From NCBI GenBank assembly GCA_938040095.1, contig CALHXF010000032.1:1-46745 (forward strand): a stretch of 46,745 bases of DNA, given 5' to 3'. The notes below the pieces were generated by a model that made no database searches, was not told where the DNA came from, and worked only from the letters and a program-made list of their open reading frames with translations. The position numbers and the translations under genes are program-made. Source of the DNA: an uncultured Caulobacterales bacterium (GTDB lineage: Bacteria > Pseudomonadota > Alphaproteobacteria > Caulobacterales > Maricaulaceae). Shown piece after piece: positions 26,059 to 35,819 of this stretch; positions within the stretch are counted from its first letter, which is position 1, and every line of letters begins with the position of its first letter.

Positions 26059-27852
26059 ATGCCTACACCTCTAGACGTTCTCTCAAACCAATTCGGGCAT
26101 AACGCCTTTCGGCCCGGTCAAGCCGACATCGTCGATTATATTTTGGAAGGCCAAAATGTCCTTGCCGTGATGCCGACAGGGGCAGGTAAATCGATTTGTT
26201 ATCAGGTACCCAGTCAATTGCTTGAAGGGCCAACTGTTGTCATTTCCCCGCTCGTTGCATTGATGGATAACCAAGCCGCTGGACTGCGCGCGAATGGTGT
26301 TGCGGTGGCGTCAATTCACTCGGGCCAATCGAGAGAAGAAAATGTCGCGCAATGGAAAGAGATTGCGAGTGGACGCGCAAAACTACTTTACCTTTCACCT
26401 GAACGCCTCATGCAATCGCGTATGCTATCAGCGATGCGGGCACTAAATCCCGCTTTATTTGTGGTCGACGAAGCCCATTGTGTTTCGAAATGGGGGCCTG
26501 CTTTTCGCCCGGAGTATGGCGAACTTGGGCAGTTGAAAGACATGTTCCCTGATGCCCGTATTGCAGCCTTCACAGCAACAGCAGATGAGGCGACCCGGAA
26601 GGACATTGCAGCGCAATTATTCAACGGCCAAGGTAAAACCATTGTGCATGGCTTTGACCGTCCGAACCTTAACCTAACTGTTGCGCCACTCTCTAACCGC
26701 ACAAATCAACTGTTGGAATGGATGGAGACACAACGCGGTGAGTGCGGCATCGTCTATTGCCTGTCGCGTAAAAACACCGAGAAATACGCCCAAATATTGC
26801 GAGATAAAGGTTATAATGCTTTGCCTTATCATGCAGGGCTTTCGTCTGAGGAACGGTTTGAGAACCAAGAACGGTTTTTGGCGGAACCCGCTATTATAAT
26901 TGTCGCGACGATTGCGTTTGGGATGGGCATTGATAAGTCAAATGTACGTTTTGTCTATCACCTGAACTTACCCAGTTCTCTGGAAGCTTATTATCAAGAA
27001 ATTGGTCGAGCCGGGCGCGATGGTGCGCCGTCCGAAACAGGTATGATTTTCGCGTTAGATGATATTCGGATGCGGCGTCAGTTTATTTCCGATGATGGTT
27101 CCGACATTGATCACCAGATGCGTGAACACCGCAGACTGGATGCTTTGCTTGGGTATTGTGAAGCCGCAAAATGTCGTCGGCAAATTTTGATGACTTATTT
27201 TGGAGAAACGTCAGACCCTTGCGGGAATTGCGATGTCTGCCAAAATCCACCCGTGTTAATTGATGCAACCGACGCGGCCAAAGCGTTGTTCGGTGCCGTT
27301 GAACAAACAGGGCAACGTTTTGGCGCTGGTCATGTCATATCTGTTGCGCGGGGTGATGAAACCGATCGTGTTCTACAATTCGGACATCAGGACCTCCCTG
27401 CATTTGGACGAGCCAAACAACCGAAACCGTGGTTTCAAGGATTGCTAAGGCAAGCCGTTGCCTTGCGGTATTTGAATGTGAATATGGAAGCCTATGGGCG
27501 GTTAGAACTCCTTCCGAAAGCGCGCGCCGTCCTAGAAGGGGGGGAGCTATTTATGTGCAAAGACCCGGCCGTTAAGCGTAGTGGAGGTAAGAAGGTCATT
27601 CGCGCGTCAGATCGTCAAAAGGTCGATTTGAACTCTGGCGATACGGAATTACTATCTCGCTTAAAGGGCCTACGCATGGATTTTGCGCGTCAGCTCGGGA
27701 AGCCCGCCTTTGTCGTCTTTTCTGACGCAACCCTCATAGATATGGTTGCTCGAAAACCCTCAGACCGTGAAACTATGTTAGCGGTTAGTGGTGTCGGACC
27801 GAGTAAATATGACCGCTTTGGCGAAGCGTTTTTGTCAGAAATTGCAGGTTAG
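26059..27852 (+). CDS. recQ: ATP-dependent DNA helicase RecQ
   Basis: RecQ is a 3'-5' DNA helicase of recombination and replication repair. The 597-residue protein has the RecQ motif 0 (FGHNAFRPGQADIV), Walker A MPTGAGKS, DEAH box VVDEAHCVSKWGPAFRPEY, AFTATAD (motif III) and EIGRAGRDG (motif VI). The zinc-binding CRRQILMTYFGE...CGNCDVC lies near residues 374-397, then the winged-helix region. A C-terminal HRDC domain (about 520-597) ends VSGVGPSKYDRFGEAFLSEI. Length is normal. It diverges from the ABC exporter and overlaps the convergent 27849 gene by 3-4 bp. Confidence 0.96.
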   Translation: MPTPLDVLSNQFGHNAFRPGQADIVDYILEGQNVLAVMPTGAGKSICYQVPSQLLEGPTVVISPLVALMDNQAAGLRANGVAVASIHSGQSREENVAQWKEIASGRAKLLYLSPERLMQSRMLSAMRALNPALFVVDEAHCVSKWGPAFRPEYGELGQLKDMFPDARIAAFTATADEATRKDIAAQLFNGQGKTIVHGFDRPNLNLTVAPLSNRTNQLLEWMETQRGECGIVYCLSRKNTEKYAQILRDKGYNALPYHAGLSSEERFENQERFLAEPAIIIVATIAFGMGIDKSNVRFVYHLNLPSSLEAYYQEIGRAGRDGAPSETGMIFALDDIRMRRQFISDDGSDIDHQMREHRRLDALLGYCEAAKCRRQILMTYFGETSDPCGNCDVCQNPPVLIDATDAAKALFGAVEQTGQRFGAGHVISVARGDETDRVLQFGHQDLPAFGRAKQPKPWFQGLLRQAVALRYLNVNMEAYGRLELLPKARAVLEGGELFMCKDPAVKRSGGKKVIRASDRQKVDLNSGDTELLSRLKGLRMDFARQLGKPAFVVFSDATLIDMVARKPSDRETMLAVSGVGPSKYDRFGEAFLSEIAG

Positions 27853-28382
27853 CTCGTTGTATCCAAACAGGAACTCGGTGCCCCAACAGCGTCAACGCCA
27901 GCTTTGAAGTCGAAATTGGGGCGGACGTCGGGCGCATAGTGAAATTCGAAAACAACGGCTTGCTCAACGGGCGTACCTTCGCGGGCTGCCGTTTTTTTAT
28001 CCGCGATATAGATAGGTGAGGCGAGGCCTGTTGACTGACTACATGTGGAATGGTCACCAGGGATTTGTGCAGCATCTCCAAACCGCGTTGTTACGTTCAT
28101 TGTACCGCTGCGGCGAACGGATACGTCTACGTCTCCAATGACGCCTTCTACTTCTACGCCAAATCCAGAATTGGATGCCACGAGAAACCTGGAAAGCCCG
28201 GGTTCTGCCGTTGGAATTTCGACGGCGGTTACAATAGGACGTACCTCAAAGACGACACGGTTTACGATTTGGGCCGCTGCGGGTAAGCTCGCGAGTTCCG
28301 CACAGACTACAGCCATCATAATATATCGTTTTTTTCCATCGAGCATGGTTAGGGCTTTGTTACGATTCTTCATGCGGTTCAC
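27849..28382 (-). CDS. Hypothetical exported protein
   Basis: I do not recognise this family. The 177-residue ORF opens with a basic region and then MMAVVCAELASLPAAAQ, a likely signal peptide cleaved near residue 38, so the mature part of about 140 residues is probably periplasmic. It has few lysines and two cysteines (STCSQSTG and SSCLDTT) that could form a disulfide. Several in-frame ATGs (codons 1, 4, 13, 22, 23) make the start uncertain. It is convergent with recQ, their stop codons overlapping, and divergent from queC. Confidence 0.6.
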   Translation of the reverse strand: MNRMKNRNKALTMLDGKKRYIMMAVVCAELASLPAAAQIVNRVVFEVRPIVTAVEIPTAEPGLSRFLVASNSGFGVEVEGVIGDVDVSVRRSGTMNVTTRFGDAAQIPGDHSTCSQSTGLASPIYIADKKTAAREGTPVEQAVVFEFHYAPDVRPNFDFKAGVDAVGAPSSCLDTTS

Positions 28383-28464
28383 ACTGCAATTGTCGTGCCG
28401 TACTTAGAAACTTGTTCTGATTCTTTCGTGATCGTTCTGCTTGGCGCTGAAACCACAATCCGCT

Positions 28465-29187
28465 ATGCGCCCGCCTATGCAAAAGAATTCACAAACCGCA
28501 GGTCTCCTTTTCTCAGGGGGGCAAGACTCAGCAACGTGTTTGGCGTGGGCTTTGGAGCGGTTTGATCGCGTTGAGACGATTGGTTTTGACTATGGACAAC
28601 GTCATGACATCGAGATGCGGTGCCGTTTAGAGGTGCGCAAAGCGGTGCAAGAGGCCTTTCCTGAGTGGGCAAACCGGATCGGTGAGGATCATATTATAAA
28701 TTTGGCAGGTTTGGGTCAGATTAGTGAAACATCCTTGACCCGTGAAGTTGAGATCGGTGTGCATGAGAACGGTTTACCGACGACATTTGTGCCGGGTCGA
28801 AATTTGATTTTCCTGAACTACGCAGCGGCATTAGGTTGGCGACGTGGGTTTTCACATCTTGTTGCAGGTATGTGTGAGGCTGATTTTTCTGGCTATCCAG
28901 ATTGCCGTAAAGAGACGCTTGATACCCAAATGCGAGCGATTTCACTCGGTCTTGATCGGGAATATGTCTTGCATACGCCCTTGATGCATTTGTCTAAGGC
29001 TGGCGCGTGGGACCTCGCAGAAAGCCTTGGCGGTAAAGTCTTGGTCGAAATTGTTCGAACGAAAAGTCATACGTGTTATAAAGGCGTCCACAACGAGCTG
29101 CACGCTTGGGGCTATGGATGTGGCGACTGTCCGGCTTGCGAATTACGCGCGAATGGTTGGGCTGAATATGAGGGCGTCACAACATGA
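28465..29187 (+). CDS. queC: 7-cyano-7-deazaguanine synthase QueC
   Basis: QueC converts 7-carboxy-7-deazaguanine to preQ0 with ATP and ammonia in queuosine (tRNA wobble base) synthesis. The PP-loop [14 protein letters not shown] near the N-terminus and the C-terminal zinc site CYKG...[11 protein letters not shown] with four cysteines are diagnostic. Start choice: the track's TTG at 28441 is unlikely; ATG 28465 or 28477 both fit family length and neither has a strong Shine-Dalgarno, so the start is uncertain by four codons. Its 3' end overlaps queE by 4 bp, forming a two-gene unit. QueD and QueF are not in the window. Confidence 0.95.
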   Translation: MRPPMQKNSQTAGLLFSGGQDSATCLAWALERFDRVETIGFDYGQRHDIEMRCRLEVRKAVQEAFPEWANRIGEDHIINLAGLGQISETSLTREVEIGVHENGLPTTFVPGRNLIFLNYAAALGWRRGFSHLVAGMCEADFSGYPDCRKETLDTQMRAISLGLDREYVLHTPLMHLSKAGAWDLAESLGGKVLVEIVRTKSHTCYKGVHNELHAWGYGCGDCPACELRANGWAEYEGVTT

Positions 29188-29837
29188 CCTATGCCGTGAA
29201 AGAAATTTTTCTAACCGTTCAGGGCGAAGGCGTCCGTGCGGGCACTGTATCTGTCTTTCTGCGTTTTGCGGGATGCAATCTATGGAGCGGTTTGGAAAAG
29301 GACCGGGCGAGCGCCATTTGTAAATTCTGTGACACGGATTTTGTTAAAACAGACGGCGAGAATGGCGGGAAATATAGCGCCGCCAAATTATCAGAAAAGG
29401 TGCGTTCTCTCTGGCAAGGCCAGGGGGATATGGTCGGAGATCCTTGGGTAGTTTGCACGGGCGGTGAACCCTTGTTGCAACTTGATACACCGCTCATTGA
29501 CGCCATCCATGCGTGCGGGTTTAAGATCGCAGTCGAGACAAATGGCACGATTGCGGCGCCAAATGGAATCGATTGGCTCTGTGTCTCGCCCAAGGCAAAT
29601 GCGGAACTGGTACAAATATCGGGTGATGAGCTGAAACTTGTTTTTCCGCAGGACGAAAACATCCCATCTGATTTCACACATCTAAATTTCACTAATTTTT
29701 GTCTGCAGCCTCGTGATGACAGTTATCTTGGAACAGAAAAAAAGGCGACGCATTCTGACGCCGCCTTCCAATATTGTCTTGAAAACCCGATCTGGCGTTT
29801 GTCTGTACAAACCCATAAATCGATTGGCGTACCTTAG
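29184..29837 (+). CDS. queE: 7-carboxy-7-deazaguanine synthase QueE
   Basis: QueE is the radical-SAM enzyme that contracts 6-carboxytetrahydropterin to 7-carboxy-7-deazaguanine, immediately before QueC. The 217-residue protein has the QueE-type expanded cluster motif starting at CNLWSG and closing at CKFCDTDF (CX14CX2C) instead of the usual CX3CX2C, plus [10 protein letters not shown] and ETNGT for SAM and substrate binding. The start ATG overlaps the queC stop as ATGA. The end of the coding sequence contains, on the opposite strand, a terminator for the convergent gene. Its stop overlaps that gene's stop region by 4 bp. Confidence 0.95.
   Translation: MTYAVKEIFLTVQGEGVRAGTVSVFLRFAGCNLWSGLEKDRASAICKFCDTDFVKTDGENGGKYSAAKLSEKVRSLWQGQGDMVGDPWVVCTGGEPLLQLDTPLIDAIHACGFKIAVETNGTIAAPNGIDWLCVSPKANAELVQISGDELKLVFPQDENIPSDFTHLNFTNFCLQPRDDSYLGTEKKATHSDAAFQYCLENPIWRLSVQTHKSIGVP
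29737..29765 (-). terminator. Minus-strand intrinsic terminator inside the 3' end of queE
   Basis: Read leftward, GGCGGCG-TCAGAATG-CGTCGCC forms a 7-bp stem (one G-U pair) with an 8-nt loop followed directly by seven T. It lies about 70 nt past the stop of the leftward 29834-30457 gene, the right place for its terminator, although it is within queE codons (the A-run encodes EKKA). Confidence 0.72.
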
Positions 29838-30457
29838 CTGGTACCTGCACCTGCGGCAGCTAGTTTCTTGCTGAGACGGTTCGAGAAACGAGAGAAAGCC
29901 CTGCTCGCATCGCTCCAAGTGCCCGTGGCACTGAACCCTTTCTCATCCAGAGAGGGATAATACCTGTAGCTGGCGCTGCCTAAGGTGTTTCCGCCCGCGG
30001 CAACGATTTCAACGGACATGTCTGCCCCGCCGATACCATAACTCTTATACGAGAGAGAGGTATCACGGCTCAATTGATTGAATGTCGGCCGGTTTGGTTT
30101 GGCCATTTCGATTGTGACCCGCAAAAGTGTGGGCGCGTCATCGGATAATACAATATTTTGCTTTCCAAAATCTTGGACCAATTCATCTTGGATATCTTTG
30201 ATCAGATATTCGATGGCTTTGTCTCCATAACGCCCATTATTGGCGAATGATGAATTTAGGCGTGTGCTTGACCCTCTAGCCGAGAGCTTCTTGGGAAGAT
30301 TATTTGCGCGATGTGCGAGATCTTCTGACACAATGATGTCCAGTTTCAGCGGTCCCGATATCATTGTTCCTATGTCGGATTTAAACCCGCGCGCCTCGGC
30401 AAAAGCGGGCGTGGCAAGTAGGGTAGCTGCCGTTAAACACATCAGTAATTTACGCAT
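29834..30457 (-). CDS. Hypothetical exported protein, 207 aa
   Basis: No family recognised. The protein opens with a clear Sec signal (MRKLLMCLTAATLLATPAFA, cleavage after about residue 20). The mature part has SDIGTMISGPLKLDIIVSEDLAHRANNL near the start, a central stretch IEYLIKDIQDELVQDFG suggesting an amphipathic helix, then beta-like segments (LRVTIEMAKPNRPTF; GADMSVEIVAAGGNTLGSASYRYYP). It resembles small periplasmic proteins in overall plan only. A strong AGGAG lies about 7 bp before ATG 30457. It converges on queE with a terminator inside that gene. Confidence 0.65.
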   Translation of the reverse strand: MRKLLMCLTAATLLATPAFAEARGFKSDIGTMISGPLKLDIIVSEDLAHRANNLPKKLSARGSSTRLNSSFANNGRYGDKAIEYLIKDIQDELVQDFGKQNIVLSDDAPTLLRVTIEMAKPNRPTFNQLSRDTSLSYKSYGIGGADMSVEIVAAGGNTLGSASYRYYPSLDEKGFSATGTWSDASRAFSRFSNRLSKKLAAAGAGTS

Positions 30458-30561
30458 GAGTCACTCCTCTTCACGAGGTGCGTAGCACGATTATGTCAAT
30501 CTGACAAAGCTTCGCGCTTTAATAACGTCTAACAATTCGGAAACGTAAACGCTGTCATTAG

Positions 30562-30957
30562 TTACGTGGCGACGTCGACGACGACCGAGAGCACATTTGT
30601 TGCGGTTTTCAATCCAGCCAATTCAGCGTCCAGTCTTGCCGCATTTACAACACGTGAAACCGTAACAACTTTACCTGAGAGGTCGACGACTTGCGTTGTG
30701 ATCATCAACACTTTTGAGGTTGTGTTTAACGCGGCATCTGTGATTTTTACAGGAACGGAGCCTATATAATATACACCTTTGCCAGTTGCCCATAGACCTT
30801 TTCCGACCATCTTTGTTCCGCCAACAGCCGTTTTTCCGACAAATTTTGTGGCTTTGTAAGCGCCTTTAACGGGAACTGTTACGACCTTGTGAACGCCGCA
30901 GCTAGAGAGCGCAAAAGCCGCAAGTGTGACGGCTGTGATGACTTTAAGTTTGCGCAT
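30562..30957 (-). CDS. Small lipoprotein with Gly/Lys-rich repeats
   Basis: No family recognised. The 131-residue product has a lipoprotein signal ending in lipobox LSSC (Cys20). The next part is a quasi-repeat of lysine and glycine (KGAYKATKFVGK, then TKMVGKGLWATGKG) that would form an amphipathic basic region. The remainder is Val/Thr/Ala-rich (TTSKVLMITTQVVDLSGKVVTVSRVV). The protein is probably anchored to the outer or inner membrane. It lies between the 29834 gene and the large leftward MoxR cluster, with about 70-100 bp on each side, and may be transcribed alone. Confidence 0.65.
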   Translation of the reverse strand: MRKLKVITAVTLAAFALSSCGVHKVVTVPVKGAYKATKFVGKTAVGGTKMVGKGLWATGKGVYYIGSVPVKITDAALNTTSKVLMITTQVVDLSGKVVTVSRVVNAARLDAELAGLKTATNVLSVVVDVAT

Positions 30958-31029
30958 TTTAAAAGGCCCGTGTTTTTCCAGTAGGCATATAACGAAAAGG
31001 TCCTGAATAAGACGTGAAGATTAAGAGGC

Positions 31030-33117
31030 TCACTGTCCCTCGCGTCGCCAAGCCCATATGAGAAAAAGAAAGAAAAACCCGAAGAGAAACAGGCCCGGAG
31101 CGAGAGGTGTGCGGCGGCTTTGGGTTACAGTATAGGCTCGATGGGCGACCAGACCTATCCAGTCTGAACCCGATGTGGCTCTGCCAGGTCGCGGACGCCT
31201 GATATCTGGAAGCGTTGATGCGTCCAAACCCACTGACAATGTTGTTCCGCCTGTCGCTGTTGAGAGTGGCTCTAAGACATCAAGGGTCGGAAGGAGGTTC
31301 TCATATTCGCGAGGGTTAAGTGCGCCGACGGCGACAATTGTCGAAACGTCATCATTCGCCAGACGATATGCGCCTTGACCTGCAAGGGGTATTGTTGCGC
31401 GGTAAAGCCCTGGAGCTACCTTGTCTAAGGTAATGCGACTTTGGCTGCCGTCTGGGGCGATCATATCAACGGGTGCGTTGACATCGTTAAGTGAACGCCG
31501 GGTGATGACGAGCTCATCTCCATCCCTTACAGCAGATAGGGTTTCTGCGTCTAATTCAGGTTCACCCATCAACCAATGCGCCGTGCGTCGGAACATTTCG
31601 CGATAGGGTCCGCCGCCTTCATGGCCTTTAGCCCAGAGCCATGCTTGGTCACTCATCAGCATCGCGACACGGCCTTCGCGGACTTTATCAATGATAAATA
31701 ATGGTACGCCATCAGGACCATCGATCAGGACATCTCCGCCAACAGGATCATTGTCGATCGCTCGATACCAAGGGCCCCATGAGGCGTCTTCAGTGCCCGC
31801 GAAATCTGAGGTAATTGGATGGCGGCGACCTTTTTCGTTCAACTCAGGTCGAAAGGCACCTGTTAGAATTTCTCCTGTCGGGCGAGAGGGAAGGACGTTC
31901 ACCAGAGAGGTGCGGTAGAGGCTGGCTTGGCTTGCAAAGGCTGGACCTGTCGCAAGGAGCAGCGCGCCACCATCCTCGACGTAGCGTGAAATATTCTGAA
32001 AATACTGTGGCGGGATTGTCGCCCGGGACCGACCTTGGCTCCGAAAAGCGCGTCGTTCGTATTGATCGAAAATGATGAGATCAAATTCATCTAAACGGTC
32101 TTCAAAGAGTTGATCCGTAGGAAACCGGATCAACGATAGCTCTTCTTCTCTGGCGTTCCGAAATTTACTACTGCTTGTCAGGATGGTGAATTGCACGAGG
32201 TCCAATGCAGGATCGGACTTCAACAGATTTCGCCACGCCCGTCCGCCACTATGCGGTTCACCTGTAATCAGCAAAACCCTCAGGCGGTCTCTTACGCCTT
32301 GGATTTCCGAGACAAAGAGATTGTTATTCAGGGTGAGCTCGCCCTCAGCACTCTCGACGCTTAATTCGACTGTATTACTACCGCGTCTTTCAATTTCTAA
32401 CGGTACAGATAGAGGGCGACCAATTGTAATCGGGAAACGGGCTTTGACAGTGCCGTTAAGTTTCAATTCAATGCGAGCGCGTTGCCCTTCAAAACCAGAA
32501 TCCTCGACGAGAATTTCGAATTCAGCTTGCTCACCGACGACACCAAATTTGGGTGCTTTAGTTGCAAGAATACGGCGATCACGCGCATTGGGGTCGCCGA
32601 TGATGAGGCTGTGAAAGGGAACGCCTTCAGGCAAATACGTCGAAACGGCGTCGGTGATATCATGCACGCGGCCATCCGTGAGCGCCACAACACCTGCCAA
32701 ACGTTCAGACGGGGCAGCAGCCAAGGCATCCGTGAGCGCCGCGCGAAGCAATGTACCGTCATCATTTTGCGGCACTGAGATTGTAATGATGTCGAGTTGA
32801 CCATCTGTTCGAAATTTAGATTTTAAAGTGGCGGAAATCGCGTCGCGGGCTTCGCTACGACCAGCAAAGGACATGCTATCGCTCTTGTCTTCAATAACAA
32901 TAACGGTGTCAGGTAAGGTTTGACGGTCTTCTTCTAAAACTTGCGGGTTCATCACACCGAGGAGCAAAAAAAGACCTGCTGTCAGACGGGTAAACTGACT
33001 ACGCAAACGTCCAGCACCCGCCGCGATTGAGGCGACAAAGACAAGAATTGCAAGACCGTAAACCCAAGGCATCGGAAGCAAAGGGTCAAGCGCAAGGTTT
33101 CCGAACAGGTTTTCCAT
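31030..33117 (-). CDS. VWA-like / glutamine-amidotransferase-like membrane protein of the MoxR cluster
   Basis: This 695-residue protein has two N-terminal membrane helices (about 17-35 and 43-58) and a C-terminal one (about 667-688). The loop carries a VWA MIDAS-like DxSxS pattern (IEDKSDSMSF, about 76-85), a beta-sandwich middle region, and a Rossmann-like segment (LIIFDQYERRAF, then YVEDGGALLLATGPAFA) resembling class I glutamine amidotransferase folds. The usual catalytic Cys-His pair is not obvious. Equivalent genes lie after BatA/DUF4159 genes in alphaproteobacterial MoxR clusters; the role is unknown but envelope-linked. Its ATG shares a base with the upstream gene's stop (TAATG). Confidence 0.78.
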   Translation of the reverse strand: MENLFGNLALDPLLPMPWVYGLAILVFVASIAAGAGRLRSQFTRLTAGLFLLLGVMNPQVLEEDRQTLPDTVIVIEDKSDSMSFAGRSEARDAISATLKSKFRTDGQLDIITISVPQNDDGTLLRAALTDALAAAPSERLAGVVALTDGRVHDITDAVSTYLPEGVPFHSLIIGDPNARDRRILATKAPKFGVVGEQAEFEILVEDSGFEGQRARIELKLNGTVKARFPITIGRPLSVPLEIERRGSNTVELSVESAEGELTLNNNLFVSEIQGVRDRLRVLLITGEPHSGGRAWRNLLKSDPALDLVQFTILTSSSKFRNAREEELSLIRFPTDQLFEDRLDEFDLIIFDQYERRAFRSQGRSRATIPPQYFQNISRYVEDGGALLLATGPAFASQASLYRTSLVNVLPSRPTGEILTGAFRPELNEKGRRHPITSDFAGTEDASWGPWYRAIDNDPVGGDVLIDGPDGVPLFIIDKVREGRVAMLMSDQAWLWAKGHEGGGPYREMFRRTAHWLMGEPELDAETLSAVRDGDELVITRRSLNDVNAPVDMIAPDGSQSRITLDKVAPGLYRATIPLAGQGAYRLANDDVSTIVAVGALNPREYENLLPTLDVLEPLSTATGGTTLSVGLDASTLPDIRRPRPGRATSGSDWIGLVAHRAYTVTQSRRTPLAPGLFLFGFFFLFLIWAWRREGQ

Positions 33118-35819
33118 TACTTTGGTTCCTGCGGTTCTGGTTTAGCGGGCGTTTGACCCGGTAGAGGCAACTTCCCCCTCCCTAAACGTTCAACGAGGGC
33201 GGCCGCATGAACTTGGTCGGCTTTGTAATTCCCAGACAGCGCATACATCGCGATATTCACGCCAAAACGTATGGACATTTCGCGTTGACGTGGGATGTCT
33301 TTCTCTAAATTTACAGCCGCACCGTCCGCACTTGTGACGGCCCAACCCGCCGCCCAATCATTTGATCCGATGATGATCGGAGAAACGCCATCTCGACCGC
33401 CTGATCCTGCTTCGCCCGCTTGGACGTAAACAGGTCCATTGGCCCAGCGTCCTGCGAACACTTGGAGGAGGTAAAATGATTTCGTAAGCACGTGGTCCTC
33501 GGGGGCTTCAACGAGGCGTGGTATGTCTAAGCCCTCAGTGACACGTTGTAGACCAGGATGCGGTTGTCCTGCGCGTAAAATACGTTCGCCTTCGTCACCT
33601 GTGTCAAAAATGACTGTTCCACTTGCCGCCATATAAGCATTTATTTTCAGTCGTTCGGCTGGTGTCAGCGCAGCCGTATCGCGACGGATGGGCCAATATA
33701 GAAAGGGATACATTTCTAACGCTTCAGCGTCAGGGCTTACGCCATGCACGCCAACGGGCTCTATCGTTGTGCGGGTTGTGAGTTGTTCTTTTAGGCCTTC
33801 CAAAGCTAAGCGAGAAAGATCGTCTCTACGAACATCACCTGTTTCGATATAGGCAAGGTGGAGGCCTGTCGCGGCTTCCATGATACGTGTATCCTCTTGG
33901 GCGAGAACATCGGGTGACGTAAATATGCCGATGATTAGAACCGCTGCCAAGCCCCGCGCTGGGCGCAGGTAGTTCAGACGTCCTGAGGCAATGAGTGCAA
34001 AGAGCGCGTCAAGTGCAAGCGCCAAGAGAGCGAAGCCAAGAAGTCGTCCCATCAATGATGTGTCAGAGGTTTCCCCGTAGGCCTGTATTCGCGTTCCATT
34101 CGGTAGGTATATGTCGGTCACAACTGTTGCGTCGCGAATAACGGGTAGCGCCCGTGTTCGGGTGCCTTGCCGATAGGTACCAGGCGGTGTTTCAGCTGAG
34201 GCTGTCGCTATATCAAATACGCCACTTTCGACGGCGAGCAACCCTGGTGGCGGGGACTGCAAACGTCCAAAGGCATCAAGTTCTCGATCTAATGTCCAAT
34301 CGGCGACGGACACTGAAGCTTCCATGACGCGTCCTTTTGCGAGGGGAAGAAGCCGTTGCAGCATTTCAACATAAAGCCCTGAAATCGCAAGGTTAGACCA
34401 ACTTGGCCCTGCCGTGACATGGAAGAGGATAATGCGACCTTGGCCCAAGGGTGCGCTTGTGACGATGGGACTGCCATCTTCTAATCGCGCCCATGTGCGG
34501 ACATCGGTTTCAATACCCGGTTCCGCCATAACTTGTTTGGAGACGGTGACATCATCTGGAATAGCCAAACCTGCAAAAGGGGAGTCTGATGCAAAACCCG
34601 CTAATTTTTGTGGCGATTCCCATGCTAATGCGCCACCAATTGCGCGATCTCCGCCACGCAATTTAACAGGGAGAAGGTCATCTTGACGTTTGGCTAGACG
34701 TGGTCCAGCGAAGCGAATGAGAATGCCTCCGTCTTCCACGAATTTCCGAACAGCCTCATTATCGTTGCGTTGGCTGTCGGGCATCACGAGGATCGAGGGT
34801 TGAAGACTCAATAGCGTATCTTGATCACCTTCAAATACATCCGCGAAGGGGAGTAAGGCTTGTTTGGCGTAGAAGGGTTCCGTCAGCAACGGGCTGGATG
34901 TATCCGCATTAGCGCGAAGAACACCAACGAGTGGCCGCCCAAAACTATCATCCAAGAGTTTAAGGGATGCGGCGGAACGCACACCTGAAACGCGTAGTCT
35001 GGCGACTTTAGATCGTAGCTGAGCAGGAAGGGAAAAGCTGACAGTTGCGAGGTCAGCACCTGCTGAAAACTGCAGTGTTTCAGAGGCAATCACACTGCCG
35101 CCCGAGCCCAAAGCCTCAATGGTGTGCGTTAGAGGCGCAGTCTTGGAGGGGCGATACCAATCGCTGTCAAAGCCTTGAGCGGTTTCACGAATGTCAGCAG
35201 GCAACAAAGTGGCTTGCACATCAGGCGTAAAGAACACGGCGTCTTTTGGGTAACTAAACGCATCAGAAACCGCGAGACCAGACGACATGATATATGAGTC
35301 TGCGTGTTCGTAAACTGCAGGATCAACAGTTAAGGGCGTCTCAGCATAATTCACAGGCTGCAGTATTTTGAGGGTTTCAAGGGCTTCTCTGGCTGGCCGA
35401 AAACCCAGTGATTCAGTTTGACTTGGGATGAGGCTAACTTCCATATTATTGCGTTGCGCCGTGCGAACAATCAGTTCAGATTCATCAATCATTTCATCCC
35501 AAACCTGTGCGGAGAAGACACTCTGATCAATGAAAATGGCAGCACGTTTTTGCGTTTGATTTTGTGAAGATTTCAAAATGGGTTGAGCCAAGGCAGCCGC
35601 AACTAACGCTACCATTAACAAACGAAACAGTAATAGCCAAAGCGGTGTCCCAGCAGGCGTTTCTTCTTCTGCTGTAACGCCTTCGAGAATCCGTAAAGGT
35701 GGAAAAATTTGTTCGCGGGCGCGTGGGGGACTAATCCGCAGAACCCACCAGACAATTGGAAGCGAAAGTAGCCCGAGCAAAACGATGGGGGCTAGAAATG
35801 TTAAGCCTGCGAAACTCAT
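33117..35819 (-). CDS. BatA-domain and DUF4159-domain membrane protein
   Basis: The 900-residue protein starts with the BatA (aerotolerance regulator) domain: a helix at about 5-25, the PPRAREQIFPPLRIL loop and a second helix near 62-82. The large extracytoplasmic middle has VWA-like and amidotransferase-like stretches (ILVMPDSQRNDNEAVRKFVEDGGILIRFAGP). Helices around 600-650 follow, and the C-terminal 210 residues are a DUF4159-type domain (TGLHLAYIETGD, FLYWPIRRDTAALTP). Family and neighbours place it in the MoxR/DUF58 module, thought to act in envelope integrity or stress; its exact function is not established. It overlaps the DUF58 gene by 4 bp. Confidence 0.85.
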   Translation of the reverse strand: MSFAGLTFLAPIVLLGLLSLPIVWWVLRISPPRAREQIFPPLRILEGVTAEEETPAGTPLWLLLFRLLMVALVAAALAQPILKSSQNQTQKRAAIFIDQSVFSAQVWDEMIDESELIVRTAQRNNMEVSLIPSQTESLGFRPAREALETLKILQPVNYAETPLTVDPAVYEHADSYIMSSGLAVSDAFSYPKDAVFFTPDVQATLLPADIRETAQGFDSDWYRPSKTAPLTHTIEALGSGGSVIASETLQFSAGADLATVSFSLPAQLRSKVARLRVSGVRSAASLKLLDDSFGRPLVGVLRANADTSSPLLTEPFYAKQALLPFADVFEGDQDTLLSLQPSILVMPDSQRNDNEAVRKFVEDGGILIRFAGPRLAKRQDDLLPVKLRGGDRAIGGALAWESPQKLAGFASDSPFAGLAIPDDVTVSKQVMAEPGIETDVRTWARLEDGSPIVTSAPLGQGRIILFHVTAGPSWSNLAISGLYVEMLQRLLPLAKGRVMEASVSVADWTLDRELDAFGRLQSPPPGLLAVESGVFDIATASAETPPGTYRQGTRTRALPVIRDATVVTDIYLPNGTRIQAYGETSDTSLMGRLLGFALLALALDALFALIASGRLNYLRPARGLAAVLIIGIFTSPDVLAQEDTRIMEAATGLHLAYIETGDVRRDDLSRLALEGLKEQLTTRTTIEPVGVHGVSPDAEALEMYPFLYWPIRRDTAALTPAERLKINAYMAASGTVIFDTGDEGERILRAGQPHPGLQRVTEGLDIPRLVEAPEDHVLTKSFYLLQVFAGRWANGPVYVQAGEAGSGGRDGVSPIIIGSNDWAAGWAVTSADGAAVNLEKDIPRQREMSIRFGVNIAMYALSGNYKADQVHAAALVERLGRGKLPLPGQTPAKPEPQEPK

